Assembly: GCA_949987705.1 (NCBI GenBank)
Contig: OX465284.1
Coordinates: forward strand, 118,463,052 to 118,527,051
From: Thereva unica
Lineage: Eukaryota > Arthropoda > Insecta > Diptera > Therevidae
DNA: 64,000 nt
Direction of reading: 5' to 3'
Shown here piece by piece: positions 1 through 13,022 of the stretch (the stretch's first letter is position 1; each line of letters begins with the position of its first letter). Made by a program: the position numbers and the translations under genes. The notes beneath the pieces were generated by a model. That model did no database searches. It saw only the letters and a program-made list of their open reading frames with translations, and was not told the DNA's origin.

Positions 1-1883
1 CATTTCGGGCATTGCGTAGCTCGTAAGTGCCTCTGTAACTCACACTGAAATTTCCTGCTTATGCTGACATGAGTCTTCATAATAAGGCCGCCACTCTTGC
101 TCTGGAGCAGTTAAGGCTGGCGGAGCCTAGGCGTGTGTTCCACCGGGTCCTAGGATTACTTATGACACAAAAATTTACATATCTGACACACAAACCCTAG
201 CTGCAAAGATGCGAACGCCCGAGAATAAAGATAAATGACTCAAATTAACTTTTCTACGGCGCCAGGACCCAGCACACCCACACACGAAATATGCCAAAGG
301 ACGGAGCGACATGGCTGGAGCAATGAGGGCTGCTCCACCACCTAGCAAATGTGCATTTATACAAAACAGGATAACGGAATAATTCTGAGGACAAACACAC
401 AAACGAGCTGTTGATTAAAATAAATGTTACAAGAATGGAGGAACATTGCAGCGCATTAAGATGGTAATTTGGCAGTGGGTTTCATCCTGTTGCTCCTGGC
501 CGGAACGCACAAGGGTGGCTTCTCCAGCCCCGGCTGCCGCTGCCGTCCTCCTTGGACACTTAACGTATGGTCCCATTTCTGGCAATAACCACCCAGGAAA
601 GTAATGCAAGATGTGCGTTATAAATACAAATGCAAATATTAAATAAGTAAAATGCTAATTAACTCCGTTCGACCTAGGTGTGCAGGTGCGAGAACAAAGC
701 GCCGTCGTTAGGGTCACTCCAACGAAAATGAAACTGTTAAAATAGATGAACAGATGAAGTAGTTCTGCAGATGGAGATGCCCGAGTAGTTCTGGGCCACA
801 TTCCTTTAATTAAACAAAAAGAGGTTCTTACAAAGTCCCCCACGACTTTCATTAACTCTTTTCGCACAGTTGCTCAGTTAAAGCTGCAAATTAATAGGAC
901 ACCTTGAAATTGATTAACGTATTGAAACCTGCTGATTACTTGGCTTTGTGGATTTGGAGACTAGATTAGAGCAATTTGAGTAGTTCGAATAAAAATTAAA
1001 AATTGAGCCAACAGAAGGCGCTGAATACACATATCCGAGTCGAAACTGCGTTTAGTCATATTGAGTAATGCCAACGAGTAAACCGAAGGAAGTAATTTGT
1101 TTCATTTTCTATGAATGTCCAATTTCTTGTTTTTGCGAGGTGTTCCGAATATCCGACGTATTTGCTCCAAATCCATTACAAACAGCACCGAAGCAATGAG
1201 AGTTTATTGCCCAAGTTCGAAAACTTTTCAGTCCAGCAACGGTTCCAGCCATTGTCTGGGAGTAAAAGGTGTTCCGGTGTTGAAAGCTGCTGCCAGCACC
1301 AACACTCTATGCTCGTATTTTAACATTACTCGTGGTTCGCGCTGCTTCCCACTCATCCAAATTCCTCTTCTTTAACAACTTTTAATTAAGAAAAAGTGTT
1401 CAGAGCTGATAATAGTTTGCCTTTAAGATAAGTTTAAAATTGCATTGCGCTTCACTTGTTCGTTTTTGGCCACGACAACATGCACTTGGAGGTTTTAAAA
1501 TTGCGTCGCGGAGCACATTATATTGATTAGGGATAAGTTGCCTAGATTTCGGGAAAGCCTTCCTGCTCCAGAGTAGTATATTCATGGGCACACAAAGCCC
1601 TTACTTGTAATCATGGCTTTGGCACCAGCGTGCCTTGCTTCACGATTTTTAAATAACAATTCAGAAACAAGAAAATGTTGGAGTCATTAGATAGGAAGAT
1701 AAGTCAGAACTCGCACTATCCACTAGAGTAGCGCCTCGTACTTAACGGAAAAATGCTATCCGTTGTACATTGTTCAATACACCCAAAATCTTCCATACCA
1801 AAAAATAAACCAAGATATTATTATGTTTTGAAACTATTTATAAATCTACATATAATACAAAATTTAAAAAAAAAATGGTCCTG
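1..1883. other. Intergenic, 3' side of white
   Basis: No coding region, RNA gene or transposon is recognisable here. The short open frames are unrelated to any family I know and have no splice context. The AT-rich stretch just past the white stop codon (about 1800-1880) is the likely 3' UTR and polyadenylation region. I see no canonical AATAAA on the minus strand there. Confidence 0.5.
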
Positions 1884-4800
1884 CTATTCTTTACTACGAG
1901 TCCTCATCAGAAGAGCGATGTAGGCGACACTTCTGAAACCCACAATCAAAAGAATGAGTCCGACAAAGTCAAGAATCAAATCACTTTCAGCAAAGTTCAA
2001 CGTCTCCAGAATGACATGGCCTGAGCCGGGGCAAGTTGCATTGGATCGCGTACATACAATTTCCCCTGCTTCCACATCGGCCCATTGGTTAATCAATAGA
2101 GCCTCATTGCCATACCTGAACCAAGACAAATACGAGATCCACGTGAAGTATGCAGGAACAGATCCAGAGTTGAGGAAAAACCCCCCGAACAGCAAGAATG
2201 GAATGATGACTGGAGATCCGATAGAAAGAGCCATTGATGTCGATGAGCTTGCACAAGAGATCAAGTAACCAAATGATGTGGAAACGTTGGCCACAAGCGT
2301 AACGATTCCAAGTGCCACGAAATAGTGACTTATTCCTGGACGAAGGCCAATTAACGGGTAAGCTATAGATGTAAAGGCGAAAGGAACAGCTAAGAATAGT
2401 GGGAGTTCCGCGAGTGTTTTCCCCAGGAAGTATGTGTCGCATCTATACAATCTACTGCGGGTTTCCCGCATGAACACAGGAAGCTCCGATGAAAAGACCT
2501 GCAAAAGAGTGCTTTAGGTATCCGCATACGGAACAATACTACATCCACTTACATTGATAACTGCAAAAACGTTCTGGAAAGTCATATTGGTAATGAAGAG
2601 GAAGATTGCGCCATTAATGTTCATGACCCCATCCTGAGTCAACTCCTGCCCCAGAAAAATAAGCCCAATAAGGACAGCCACCATCTGGGCATAACTCAAA
2701 GTAAATTACATTTCAAAATGATAAGACTTTTCAGTACCGTGGTTTGAATTAACCTGACTTTGACTAAAAGCGGCTCCTTAAGAACAATGAGCCAAGCCCT
2801 CCACAGAACTGCTCTCAGTTGCATTAGCCACGAGGCCTTGTACCCTGTTGTGTTTTCATCGCTGAGTGGCGCCAGAGCATCTTTTCCAGTTATTTTCTGA
2901 AATGTCTGCTCCAATTCCCTAGAATTACTAATTTTTCATGTTATCGCTTATTTTCAGCAAGGACCAAAGCTCAAACCTTCCACTGGCGAAGCTATCACAT
3001 ATCTTTCCTATTCGGTCTCGTGACTCGCTCTCCTTTCCTGGAACAATTGCCAAGAGCTGCACGTAAAAGTCGGCCGGGTTGTAGTTCGTCGGGCAGCGGG
3101 CACCAAGCCTAGAGATAGAATTTACATTTCCGGATTATAGCATTAAAGTAACTAACTGTGTGAAGAAATCAGTTGCTTGTTCAGCTGTTCCCAGGAACGC
3201 CACACGTCCTTCAGCCATTAGAAGGATTTTATCAAAAAGTTCAAAAAGCTCTGAGGAGGGCTGGTGTATAGTTAATATGATAGTTTTGCCCTTGCGAGAT
3301 AATCCTTTGAGCACTTGCAAGACACTATTTGCCATAAAGGAGTCAAGTCCAGAAGTCGGTTCGTCGCACAAGAGTAGAGGAGGGTCTGTCAGTGCCTCAG
3401 AGGCGAAAGCTAATCGCTTCCGCTCCCCACCTGACAGCCCCTTCGTTCTGCCAGCGACTCCAATTATTGTGTTCTGACATTTTCCCAGCGATAGTTCCTG
3501 GATAACTTGCTCAACTCTCTCTATCTTTCGTCTGTAGGGTAAGTTCCGGGGCATCCTTAACATCGCCTGGAAAATTAAATGCTCCCTGGCAGTCAGTGAA
3601 CCTATGAAAAGGTCATCTTGCTGGACATAGGCACATCTTGCCTGCATTTCGGTGGCATCAATTGGACATCCATTTAACATTCGGACAGCTGAGGGAGATA
3701 TCTGAACTCCCGAAGGTGATCTGAAAGCCAAAGCATTTAGTAAAGTGGTTTTGCCCGCCCCCGAGCTTCCTAGTACTGCCAGCAGTTCTCCGGGATACGC
3801 GATACCTGAAACTAATACTTGTATAAGTAAATGCGTTGCAATTGTATTCCAGGCGATGCTTACCATTTTTCAGCAAATGTTTTCGAGGTGTCGGTATTCG
3901 TTTTTCGCCGCACACAAAACTCCAAACGCGGTTGAATACTCGTCCCAAGCCGGATCCTGGATTGTGGACCTCCCCGAATATATCTAGGTTATACCAAGCG
4001 TAGGTCAGGCGGCCCCCAACTGCTGACTCTGTGCTAAGAGTTCCATAATTTTTGGGTTGGAGGAAACAAATCGAAGTCTGCTCTGTTGAGCCCGATTGCA
4101 CAAGAAGACTCTGCGGAGTAAGAAATACAGTAATGGATCAATATCACGAGGACTATCTGCAGAATTAGCATTCCTTAAAAGCTCTCCTCGTCACTCAGGG
4201 CTGGTTAAATAGATTCTAAAACTCAAATATTAAGTTCACACTGAGAACCACTCAACCTTCACAAAAAGGGTTTAAAAATCGAAGCTGCAGAAAACTCGTG
4301 CAGCTCTCAGACTGGAAAGGGCGACGGGCAATCATTTCGATTTGCTCCTCCTGTAGGTTCTGTTAAATAAAGTAGAAAGTTCATCCGTAAAGAATCTATC
4401 CCAGGGAGATTCTGCATCTTATCAAAGATGAAACTTCTTTATGTAAAAGCTCCAGTCCCTCAGAAGTTTCTTTTGACTACTTTGAGGGCATCGCTGGGTT
4501 TCAAGATACAACAACCCCGGCGTAGTGGGTAACAGCGGAGATTTTCAATATAAAAATATCAAGGATTCTGCAATTGCACTCAAATGAAAGCTCACTTAGC
4601 CCCCCTTGCAGTCTGCTGGGTGTCCTGTGAATTGTGTTTTAATTGTAGCCGCCCCGCAAGATCCCTCGCCTCTTGAACCCATAACTCAGGAGGATGTGTG
4701 CTGGCCCATCTTGGGGCCACATGTGCACGTACACAACATCCAGCTATATCCCGGAGTTATATGGATTCCATTCGCTGGGAGAAAGTTGTTTGCATGAATG

Positions 4801-6340
4801 GTTTTCGAGATCGTAAAAATTACGCCTTCCATTTTTTATACTCGAGTACAAACGCACATCGCATCGGGAGCTGACTTTTGTAATTTTACACTTCTCATCT
4901 TTCGCTTTCTGAAGGAAGCCTCAATACCTTCGGAGCGGAGCAGCTGTAAACATGAAAGTTCCTTTTTTCGGTCCTGTAACTTTCGGAGCAAATTGAACGA
5001 GCAGCCAGTGGAGAGAGAAATTTCTCTGGATATGAAATATTATGAAAAATTTCAATGAGTCATCATTTTTTAATGAAACTTGCAATGAAAAATTGCTCAG
5101 TGGCCAACGAACTGAATATTCGGCCAGATTTCCGGCGTTTTCATATGTTAGAGCACAAAGTCTCCGCATTCTGGAGCACACACGTCTTGGCGGAAGGAAC
5201 GAAGAACACGTTACTTTCATGAAACCCCGAGGCGAGCTTCGCCCAATCGAAAGACGCCGCAAACCTGACACTTTTTATCTTTGCGCGTGTTTTCTAAAAC
5301 TATGACGAGTTTAAGGAGCATATTCCAGAAGATGTTGGTTCCTACTCCTAGTAAAGCCTTCGCAAATAAGGAAATATACTAGAAGAGGAACTAAAAAATA
5401 ATGCGCTATAAATTGTGCTTTGCTGTACGAGAATAGTAATATTTACAATATCAGTTGTCGTGCAAAATGTGTGAATCATTTTCTGACCGCAAATTATGAA
5501 ATGTAGTGGACATTCGATAGTACCCAGAGTATCCATTTCCCAATACCACCAATACCACCATGTCTGTCTGTTGCTAGACGGCGCTCGCGAAATCGAGAAC
5601 CTGGTTTGGTGTTTTATTCTCCACGAAGTAAAAGCTAGTATTTCTTCTCGAATGTGCGCATTGATGATGTTCAACACTTATGAAATTATCTCTCTAACTT
5701 CATTAAGATTAGGTGCTTTATACTAGCAAAGATGCACCCTACTGACGGTGCCAATAAGAGCACTTGCCCACTTCGAAGTATTCACATATGCCAAAAGTTA
5801 ATTATACAAAGGGCACTTTTGATAGTTCATATTTTCTCTCAAAACTTTCTTTCACATAAATAACTCTGAATTGCTATATTATATTGGGGTGGGTGCTTTG
5901 GGAGTACGGAAGTAGTACCTTTTTAAATCTCCCATTTGGAAGCTACTTTGGCAGCTCTCCTTTATTTTGAAAACGAATTTGATTGAGCAGATGTAATCAT
6001 TTGATTATACCGCATTTCACATAATAACCGCGATTCCGCATTCGACTACATCGCAATGCTCCCCAAAACATTTCCGCTAACCACAAGAGCAGATCCGAAA
6101 CTATGGACTCCACACGAGAAAAGCAAACAAATTCGCAACTTAAACACACAACCTTATCTTGACACTAAGTTGAAGGGGCTTTGGTACTGCGAGCAAAGTG
6201 AATTCATGTTCGGGCTCCAGACGCCCCAAGCTCCGCCTAATTAAGTGCAATGAAACCTGGGGCAACGAACTCACGTGGCTTATGCTGTCCGTGGAGCCCC
6301 CTCCGCCAAGGGGTTCCTGGTCATCGTGGCCGATCGTCAT
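1884..6340 (-). CDS. w: White, ABCG-family eye-pigment precursor half-transporter (7 coding exons)
   Basis: Coding exons are 6275-6340, 3864-4110, 3157-3811, 2977-3108, 2738-2918, 2553-2684 and 1884-2498. All junctions are GT-AG, phases agree, and the product is 675 aa (Drosophila White is 687). The nucleotide-binding domain comes first: Walker [10 protein letters not shown] at residues 119-127, the Q-loop segment YVQQDD, ABC signature LSGGE at about 230-234 and Walker B LLLCDE ending near 255. A membrane domain follows from about residue 415 with roughly six hydrophobic helices, including a segment reading [23 protein letters not shown]-first order and half-transporter length define ABCG. 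In Drosophila, White pairs with Scarlet or Brown in pigment-granule membranes to import tryptophan and guanine pigment precursors; that role is inferred from orthology. The third exon begins at a TATTAG acceptor rather than the TTTCAG six bases further on, because only the first gives the conserved KNV-x-G-[VI]-A-Y-P-G-E junction and keeps phase. Exon 1 rests on its strong GTGAGT donor, matching phase and N-terminal similarity. Confidence 0.96.
4111..6274 (-). other. white intron 1 (2.16 kb)
   Basis: This is the first intron of white, bounded by donor GTGAGT at 6274 and an acceptor ending CTCCGCAG at 4111. A long first intron is also typical of Drosophila white, where it carries regulatory sequence. 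No gene or transposon is recognisable inside. The open frames at 4798-5305 on both strands show no family similarity and are treated as chance. Confidence 0.85.
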
Positions 6341-6463
6341 CTCCTCACGTAATCGAATTTCACCTTTAGCACCACACTTTTACTATCACCACTCTCTTAA
6401 CGATTATTGCACTAACAGTCTGATAACATGGGCACTTCACTGTGATCACCGCTAGGGTTGCTC

Positions 6464-6474
6464 AAGACTGAAGT
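6464..6474 (-). promoter_or_regulatory. Possible initiator upstream of white
   Basis: The minus strand reads TCAGTC at 6471-6466, matching the fly initiator consensus TCAGTY, about 130 nt upstream of the white ATG at 6340. No TATA box is visible at the expected distance, and no clear DPE. Six-base matches are common by chance, so this is only a candidate start site. Confidence 0.2.
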
Positions 6475-6599
6475 CGTTGAAGTAGATGACTGCTCTGCGC
6501 GCGTGTACTTGACATCGGTTCAGTACTTGTGGAGAAACGTGCAAAGTAATAAAAAATGTCTCAAGAAATCACGTGAATAAAGCCTAGTCTTATCGACTA

Positions 6600-7745
6600 G
6601 CATTCTTTCGAGTCCGCCTCCAACTTTGATCTGTCTAGTCTAGTGTCTTCGTCAACAATGGCAAGTACGTAGCATTGGTTATAAAAACTTGGCTAGAATG
6701 GCTTGTGGCAGTTTAGGATAAGTTATCGGGAGATGTGGTTAGAAACTCCAACAGAGCTTTGCCACTTGCATTGCAATGGCTTCTCTTTTGCAGTGCGAAG
6801 CAAGAGGAACAACAGGTAAGCAACATCCCACGAGCTCTAGAACTCGAGGGACATGTGGGGAGTCTTCCAAAGGGCTACTGCCGGTGGTAGCCGCCTGGTT
6901 GAATTCGACCTGCACTAATTTATTCACACATACATTAGTAAGTATTCAGTGTGTGTGATTCCTGTGTGCAATAAGTTTGTATACAGGGTTTGCGCCAATA
7001 CCTGCTGGTTAGGCTCTTGTCTGGGCTGTATATTTCTTAAAGCGCACCTCCGCAGTTGGTGTCGATTACTCAACATAAAAGAATAACGCATTGGACATCT
7101 AATCAAATACAACGGGATGGAATTTCTGCATCGATACATATATTTTTATGGTGAATAAATTATTTATTAATTTCTACATAAAAAGGTAAAGGAAATGAGC
7201 TTTTTCCTACAGATGGTGCACCTGGAGCTGCTTGTGCCATTGTTGGGGACTGCTGACAATAAAAAAACAAATATTATCGCTCATGCAACTACTAGATCCA
7301 GCGGGGCCTCGATAGTCCGAACACTCAAAATGTACACCCTGTTCGTTCGGATAATAGTATGTAGATATTTTGAAGGCATTTTGCAAAATAAAACAAAGTT
7401 TTTGCAATTGAAAGTGGTTTTATGGATGTGAAATCCTTGCTCTGGTTCCGATACTGCTGCGGTGCTTCCACTTCTTCCTCATTCTCATTGCCATGCTCAT
7501 TTATTAATTGTTTTATTGATCTTTATCAGTTAACGGCTCCTAACAATCAATTTCAACATTGCTTATCACGAAGTTGTTAGCATTGTTAAAAGCGGCTGTT
7601 TCGAGAAATTCTTAATGGCAAGTCATCTTCCACATCTTGGCCAGAAATTTCTGGTCCGAGTACTGACGGCCACATTGGCCATATTATAATCAAACTTGAA
7701 GGCAATTGCTGTTTACTCTTCAGTCACTCTGAAAATATCGACCTT
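6600..7745. other. Intergenic, nothing recognised
   Basis: The white promoter side. Short overlapping frames occur on both strands at 6739-7431, but none resembles a known protein. Confidence 0.4.
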
Positions 7746-8000
7746 TTAACCCAAGGTCCTATCTTGTAATCTTGTAATCCTATCCTTCGATACTTTGCAG
7801 TCTGGGGCTCTACTCTCTATCCCAGAAGCCAACGTTTTATCTAGTGTCATTTTCCAGTGAAAGCCTGATTCATCAGCATTATAGATTTGGTCAGCAGTCT
7901 GACCCTTCTCTCTTATAACGTCCATGAATTTAGCCTGGAGTGGCTTTACAGCTGCTTCATCAATCGACAGCTTCTCGTAATTTAAACTACTTAACTCGAG
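7746..8000 (-). pseudogene. Fragment of a pogo/Tigger/Jerky-type DDE transposase
   Basis: A minus-strand frame of about 80 residues contains the family's typical run: the segment around QIYNADESGFHWK, then KTLAS, then a stretch ending KVSKDRIT. In pogo-superfamily (Tigger, Jerky) transposases this region carries the first catalytic aspartate, inside NADE[ST]G. The frame ends soon after. The N-terminal helix-turn-helix and CENPB-type DNA-binding domains, and the later catalytic acidic residues, are not found nearby. Sequence on both sides is non-coding, so this is a decayed fragment. The first part of the open frame (before about 7985) does not look like transposase and is excluded. Confidence 0.7.
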
Positions 8001-8059
8001 TTTAATAATTAAGCTTAAAAAACTGAATAGATCGATCCTATAACACAAATAGAGCATTT

Positions 8060-11000
8060 GTCAAGCCAGTGAAACCTACACCATAGGATAGATAATTGAA
8101 TTTCTAGAAAATGAATTTGTGAGTACCAGATAACTTACACCTACCTATGAAAGCCATTCCTTTGTTCTAGACTCCAAGAATAGCACATGAAATTCAAATG
8201 GGCCCTAATCCTTAGCATTAGACCGCCACAAACCTCAAGAGCGGGCATTCAAAGGAGCCTTAATGCTTACTATAATTAAACTCCGCTGTGCAAACCTTCC
8301 CTAAAAGAAACAAGCAGCGAATATTCACGCCACACCTTAATTAAATTATAAATAATTGCCCAGGATATTACCTCTGCATGCAGTTCTGGCAATAATTCAG
8401 GCAACTACGGCCGCAATATTACTTGTTCGCGAAATAATGAGAATTACAAGTCCTGCAACATGCAGCATCCACGCGGCTTTACGAAATCAGAAATAAACTG
8501 GAGGTGGCCGAAACTGCGCTCCCTCAGTCGTGAAGGCGCAGAATAGAGTCCTGGAGTAATCTGCGGAATGAGGAAAATAAATTCGGATAAAAACAGCATC
8601 CGCTTATGCCTTTCTAGTGCTGCTCCCCGGCACTTGTCCAATTTAATTTTCAGTTCCCTCCAGGACTATTATAACAATAAATAAAATTTTAAATTAAGAA
8701 AAAACCAGGATCATAATAATAAGAAAAACCCCTCCCCAGCGCCTTCGTTACACGAAGCTGCCGGTGCTGGCATAGTTCTTGAGTCTAGAACCCACCCCCC
8801 GTAATTATGGAGATGCCTTCCCGGTAGAAACCGGTGTCCTTGCAATTCTACCTGGCTGAAATTTGCACTTTTGGGTGGAATTTATCTCTCGTCGCAACGG
8901 CAGCGGAGATGCCTGTGTAGCTCTGCTCTGAAATTAGGGTAAGTTTAGGCCCACTTTTGTTTATGGACAATGGAAGTGCTTGCCAAAGTCAGCAGTTTTG
9001 AAAGTCGCAAGTTTAACGCCGGTCAAATGGGCTCAAGTTCTGTTTTGAATTGCTGGGAGAGCGACCCTGTTTCGGCGCTTTCTGCTGGTTGTTAACACCG
9101 ATAACTTCTGAGCAATTTTCTTAAGTGTTTATGACCCCGGATTAAGGAGCAAATCCGAAGTTTATGCGACTCATAATCCGGCGACTTAGTTATTATTTTC
9201 AGAACTCAAATGCGAAGTTCGGGCACACAATATTTTTCATTTTTATTCGTGTTCGCTTGCGTCGAAACCGCAGTCTGCGTCTTTAAAGAGGCATCTACCA
9301 CTGCAAGTGATGCCTGCAACATAGGAACTAAGTCCCTAGGAGAAATATAGGCTGGATAAAAAGCCCGCACGCGTGCCTTATCGAATTAATTAGCATCCTG
9401 TTGGTAATTAAAACGATGCCTGGTGGTATATAAATTATTCGCCAGCCTCACATCCATTCCCCAACAATTGTACCAAAGCGTTTTAGTGCCCGAAACTAGT
9501 GTCAGGCTGCAGCAAGCAGAGGTGGTTATGCATTCCCATCTTCAATCTTCCATGACAAACGAGCCGATAATGTGTAGTTAATGTGATACGCACTACATCG
9601 GCAAGACCGTATCTACGCAATCAGACAATTTTCTTAATTAACATTTGAGTTATAGGCTCCTAATTAAACGGAGGTCCAGCGGCGGGCCGTACTTAGACTT
9701 GTGAGATATCAATTAAAATATATTGGTTCGAGAGATTAATAGCTCCTAATCGATTGCCGTAATACTTGCAAATTCTACCGAGACGTCAGTTGCCTTTAAG
9801 TGTGCAACTGTCTTAGTGCTACAACACTGGAGGAAGCGTCGGGTTAATTGAACTCCATCCATATTATACCGAGCTGGTGTGGAGGTCGTGCCTGCCATAA
9901 TTTAGTGTTGGATTTTGTAGTCCCACTGTAGAGGATTTAAAGTGCTCAGTGCTTTAAACAGATACATCTCGGCAACGGTGCCCACAGGTGTTTTGAAATC
10001 AATACTATCCACACTCACTTCAAAGGTGAAGTCATTACCTAGTTTTATCTGTGGAAACCATCGCACAGTGTACAGAACGCTCCCTATAAACCGCCATGTG
10101 CAGTCGACTGGTAGGTGATGTAAACGTTGCCAGGACACAAGTTAAAATAAAGACGTCTGGAAGGCAGCAAGTACCCAGCTCGTCTCGTACTAGAGTGCAA
10201 ATCGTCCTCGGAGCCAAGTACAAATGAAATGGGAAAGTTTTTCGCAAAATTGTGTTTTCAACAAATAGAGCCACCCTTGGAAAGTCAGCCCCATTTCCGA
10301 AGATCAGATTAGTGGGCGACCCCCGGTGACAATTTCATATGATTTATGTGCCAAGTTTTTGGTTTTATGGCGCTAACTAACACACCCCTTTAATACGTGT
10401 AGGTGTTTTTTTCCCGGGCGCTCTTCTGTAGGTCCGTAGGATGTGTTCTCTGAAAGTGAGTGCAAAGCCGCTGGAAGTTGATTTAAGAACTAAGAAGTCC
10501 GCAAGCAAACATATATCTCAATCTGCGGCGCTTCTCGCCGCTTACCCCCATCTGACAGCGCCCGGAGAACGTGAGTATTAAATAAACAGAACAAAGTTTA
10601 ACCTATGTGTGCCTAGTATGAGTGGTTAACTTTATGACGTGCAAAGTGTTTTATGGCCTGATTTATTCCCTTTTATTATTTTCCCAACTTCTTCCGATTT
10701 TTCTGCATTTTATTTGGACTACGTACCCTAAACCCGAACACGCCGGCCCCTCGCCGAAGGTCGGAGCGGTGGCAAGGTGTCTTCCTTAAACATTAGAATC
10801 GAGTTCTGGAAGTGACTGCCAGCGTTACTGTTCTAGTTCATAGCAAATATTGCTGGGATGGAAGGAAAGGAAATAACTTTCGCCCAAAACTTGGAAGTGC
10901 CAACACACTCGCATATTTAGCCGCGGGTGGGGATAATGTAGCGTAGTACCCGACTATAACTACATGCTGGGGTGGCAAGGTCCTTATATTTCGATTAAGT

Positions 11001-11640
11001 GCCGATTAGGCGGGCCATTACAAGGTGTTTTGATTTGTCATGAGTCATTTTGAGGAGGCGGATTAACTTGTAACAAGAGACAAAATTGATTGCGTTTCAG
11101 ATAGCTGCCGAAAATATAAGTAATCTGTTAAAGGGGCGTGATACATCCATAATGTGCAGATATCCACGACAAGTAAATTGACGTTTGTTTTGATAAACTG
11201 ACTGAAGGATTGTAATCGTCGTGTATATTAATAAAAACGATGTCATTAAGTCGTGGTAACTTTAATTTGCAGCAATTGTGGGAAACGTAGATGCGACGCA
11301 TTTGACTCAAGAATTAATTGGACAAGTGACGTGCAGGAAAGGCAATCAGACTTATCTATACGTTTAAAAGTGTGTCTCGAAATCTCAGTTGAGCAAAGTA
11401 TACTCCCAGCATTCAGTCCATATTAACAAATAGTTTGTTTCAATTCTGGACAGAACTGGAATGATTTTTCTATTAGGCTGGACATAGCAAGGTCCTTAGC
11501 GATTACTTTCTAAGTTTGCCGGACAGGAGCTTAAGTAGGTAATAATATAACTAGGACTAGGACAATGCAGTAAGAGTATATATAGCCTTAATCAAAAGCC
11601 CTGTTCAATGCTACGGGTCTAATAAGGATATTTCGTCCTG
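8060..11640. other. Intergenic, no gene recognised
   Basis: Non-coding DNA with no transposon ends that I could pair. Two overlapping minus-strand frames at 9902-10274 (78 and 79 codons) have fairly even amino-acid composition, but they match no family I recognise and lack splice context. Confidence 0.4.
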
Positions 11641-11649
11641 CAAGGGTTA

Positions 11650-11860
11650 ACCAGAACGAATGGCGCATTAGAACGAGCTTGGAGAAATATGTAGATACAA
11701 ATATAAAATTGAACAGACAACGATGACTTGGGAACGTTGTACGACGGAAGGAAGAATACTAGCCAGGATTCTCACCACCACCAGGAAAAAGGAAGGTAGG
11801 ACGACCAAGAAGTAATTGACGTGATAGAAGATATACGAAACTAGAGACGACTGAAAAAGG
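11650..11860 (+). repeat. Degraded LINE reverse-transcriptase C-terminal remnant
   Basis: Read on the plus strand with several stops and frame changes, this interval gives pieces resembling the tail of LINE polyproteins: an IKLNR-x-R followed by LGNVVR, and later PGKRKVGRPRS. That order (a [KR]-L-R-W-x-GHV[VA]R-like motif, then a G-x-R-x-x-GRPR motif) is typical of the region after the RT domain. The copy is heavily mutated and truncated, so it is inactive. Confidence 0.45.
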
Positions 11861-12205
11861 GATTTCAAACGCCAATTAAAAAAAAAGTGCCATGGCTTCT
11901 CGATGGCACAGTGGACATGAAATCTCTTATATAACAAATGAAACAAAAGATTTAAATGGTTTTATGTTTTTTTTCGATCTGTTATATACACTATATACAT
12001 ACAAACATATTCATACAAACATACAACAACGATCAACAAATCAACATCACACAACTTTTTTTAAAAAATACTTACACAGTATTCGTGCTCAAAAGTGGAA
12101 ACCGCTACGTAATGAAACTATTAAAAATGCAGTGAATGATAAAAAAATGCTGATGATTTGAGACCACGTGCATACATCTGCGCATAATTACCGCCCAGGC
12201 GCAGC

Positions 12206-12882
12206 CAGCGCCGTAACTAGGCATGTGCAGGCGGTGCGGCGCACCAGGGCCCCCGGCCCTGAGGGGCCCCCGAAGATTTTTTTTTTGTAGAATTCGTTTT
12301 AAAGTATGAGCTAGAAAAGATCTTCGATAACGTTTTTATAACATTGTATAAAATTGGATCTACTTTTTTATGGAAAGGGCCCCTGGGAAACTTTTTTTTC
12401 TAGAACGCTCTTATTAGTATCTAATGTTTCCGAGAACCCTTTTTTTAATGAACGCTGCTTTGTTAGAGAGCTTATGATTTTATTATTTACATGCATTAAG
12501 TAGCGATTTCATGGGATGAGCGTCAGGCATTGGGCGTAAAGTTTTTTACAATGCAACAGACAAGTGCAGAAATATATCTTTCTCTTTCTGTTTCGTAAAA
12601 ACCAGTACAAACTTGACGCTCGACGCTTGACGCCCCTATGAATAAGACGTTTAAGTAGAGATTTCATGGGAGCGTCAAGCGTCGAGCGTTAAGTTTTTAC
12701 AATGCAACAGACAGAGAAAGAAATATAGTCGCTCTCTTTCTGATGCATTGAAAACACTTGACGCTCAACGCTTGACGCCCACATGAAATTTGCTTCGAAA
12801 TCACTTTTTTTTAGAAATTCATTTTCAAGGGCCCCTTACGAAATCTTGCACAAGGGCCCCCGAGACCCTCGCTACGGCGCTG
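12206..12882. mobile_element. hAT-type non-autonomous element (677 bp, perfect 8-bp TSD)
   Basis: The ends form terminal inverted repeats. The left begins CAGCGCCGTAACTAGG and the right, reverse-complemented, begins CAGCGCCGTAGCGAGG, followed by G/C-rich GGGGCCCC stretches on both sides. The element is flanked by the perfect 8-bp duplication GGCGCAGC (12198-12205 and 12883-12890). An 8-bp target duplication with CAG-starting repeats is the hAT superfamily hallmark. There is no transposase frame, so a transposase acting in trans is inferred. The centre holds two tandem hairpin-forming units, listed separately. Confidence 0.85.
12496..12789. repeat. Two tandem hairpin units inside the hAT element
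   Basis: Each unit starts TTAAGTAG[CA]G then ATTTCATGGG, and each is itself an imperfect palindrome: unit 1 arms span 12506-12643 and unit 2 spans 12661-12789. The arms carry GCGTCAAGCGT-type blocks on one side and the complementary GACGCTC, GACGCTTGACGC blocks on the other, with ACAATGCAACAGACA towards the middle. Unit 2 is the better-preserved hairpin. Unit 1 has more substitutions, especially in its left arm. Confidence 0.75.
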
Positions 12883-13022
12883 GGCGCAGCCAGTATCATT
12901 CCATAGAGTGAGTCATCGTTAATGACTCATTAGTGTCAGCCTTAGTTAGGCCCACTGCTATCCCTACTACGCCCTCCTCTACATACCAAAACTAGATCCC
13001 AACTCAGCCCCCAAACTCAGTA

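Noticed and set aside
1954..2442. Frames overlapping white on both strands
   Set aside because: They are shadows of the white exons, which account for the sequence.
9902..10274. Two overlapping minus-strand frames
   Set aside because: No domain, signal, splice context or similarity that I can recognise; length is within chance.
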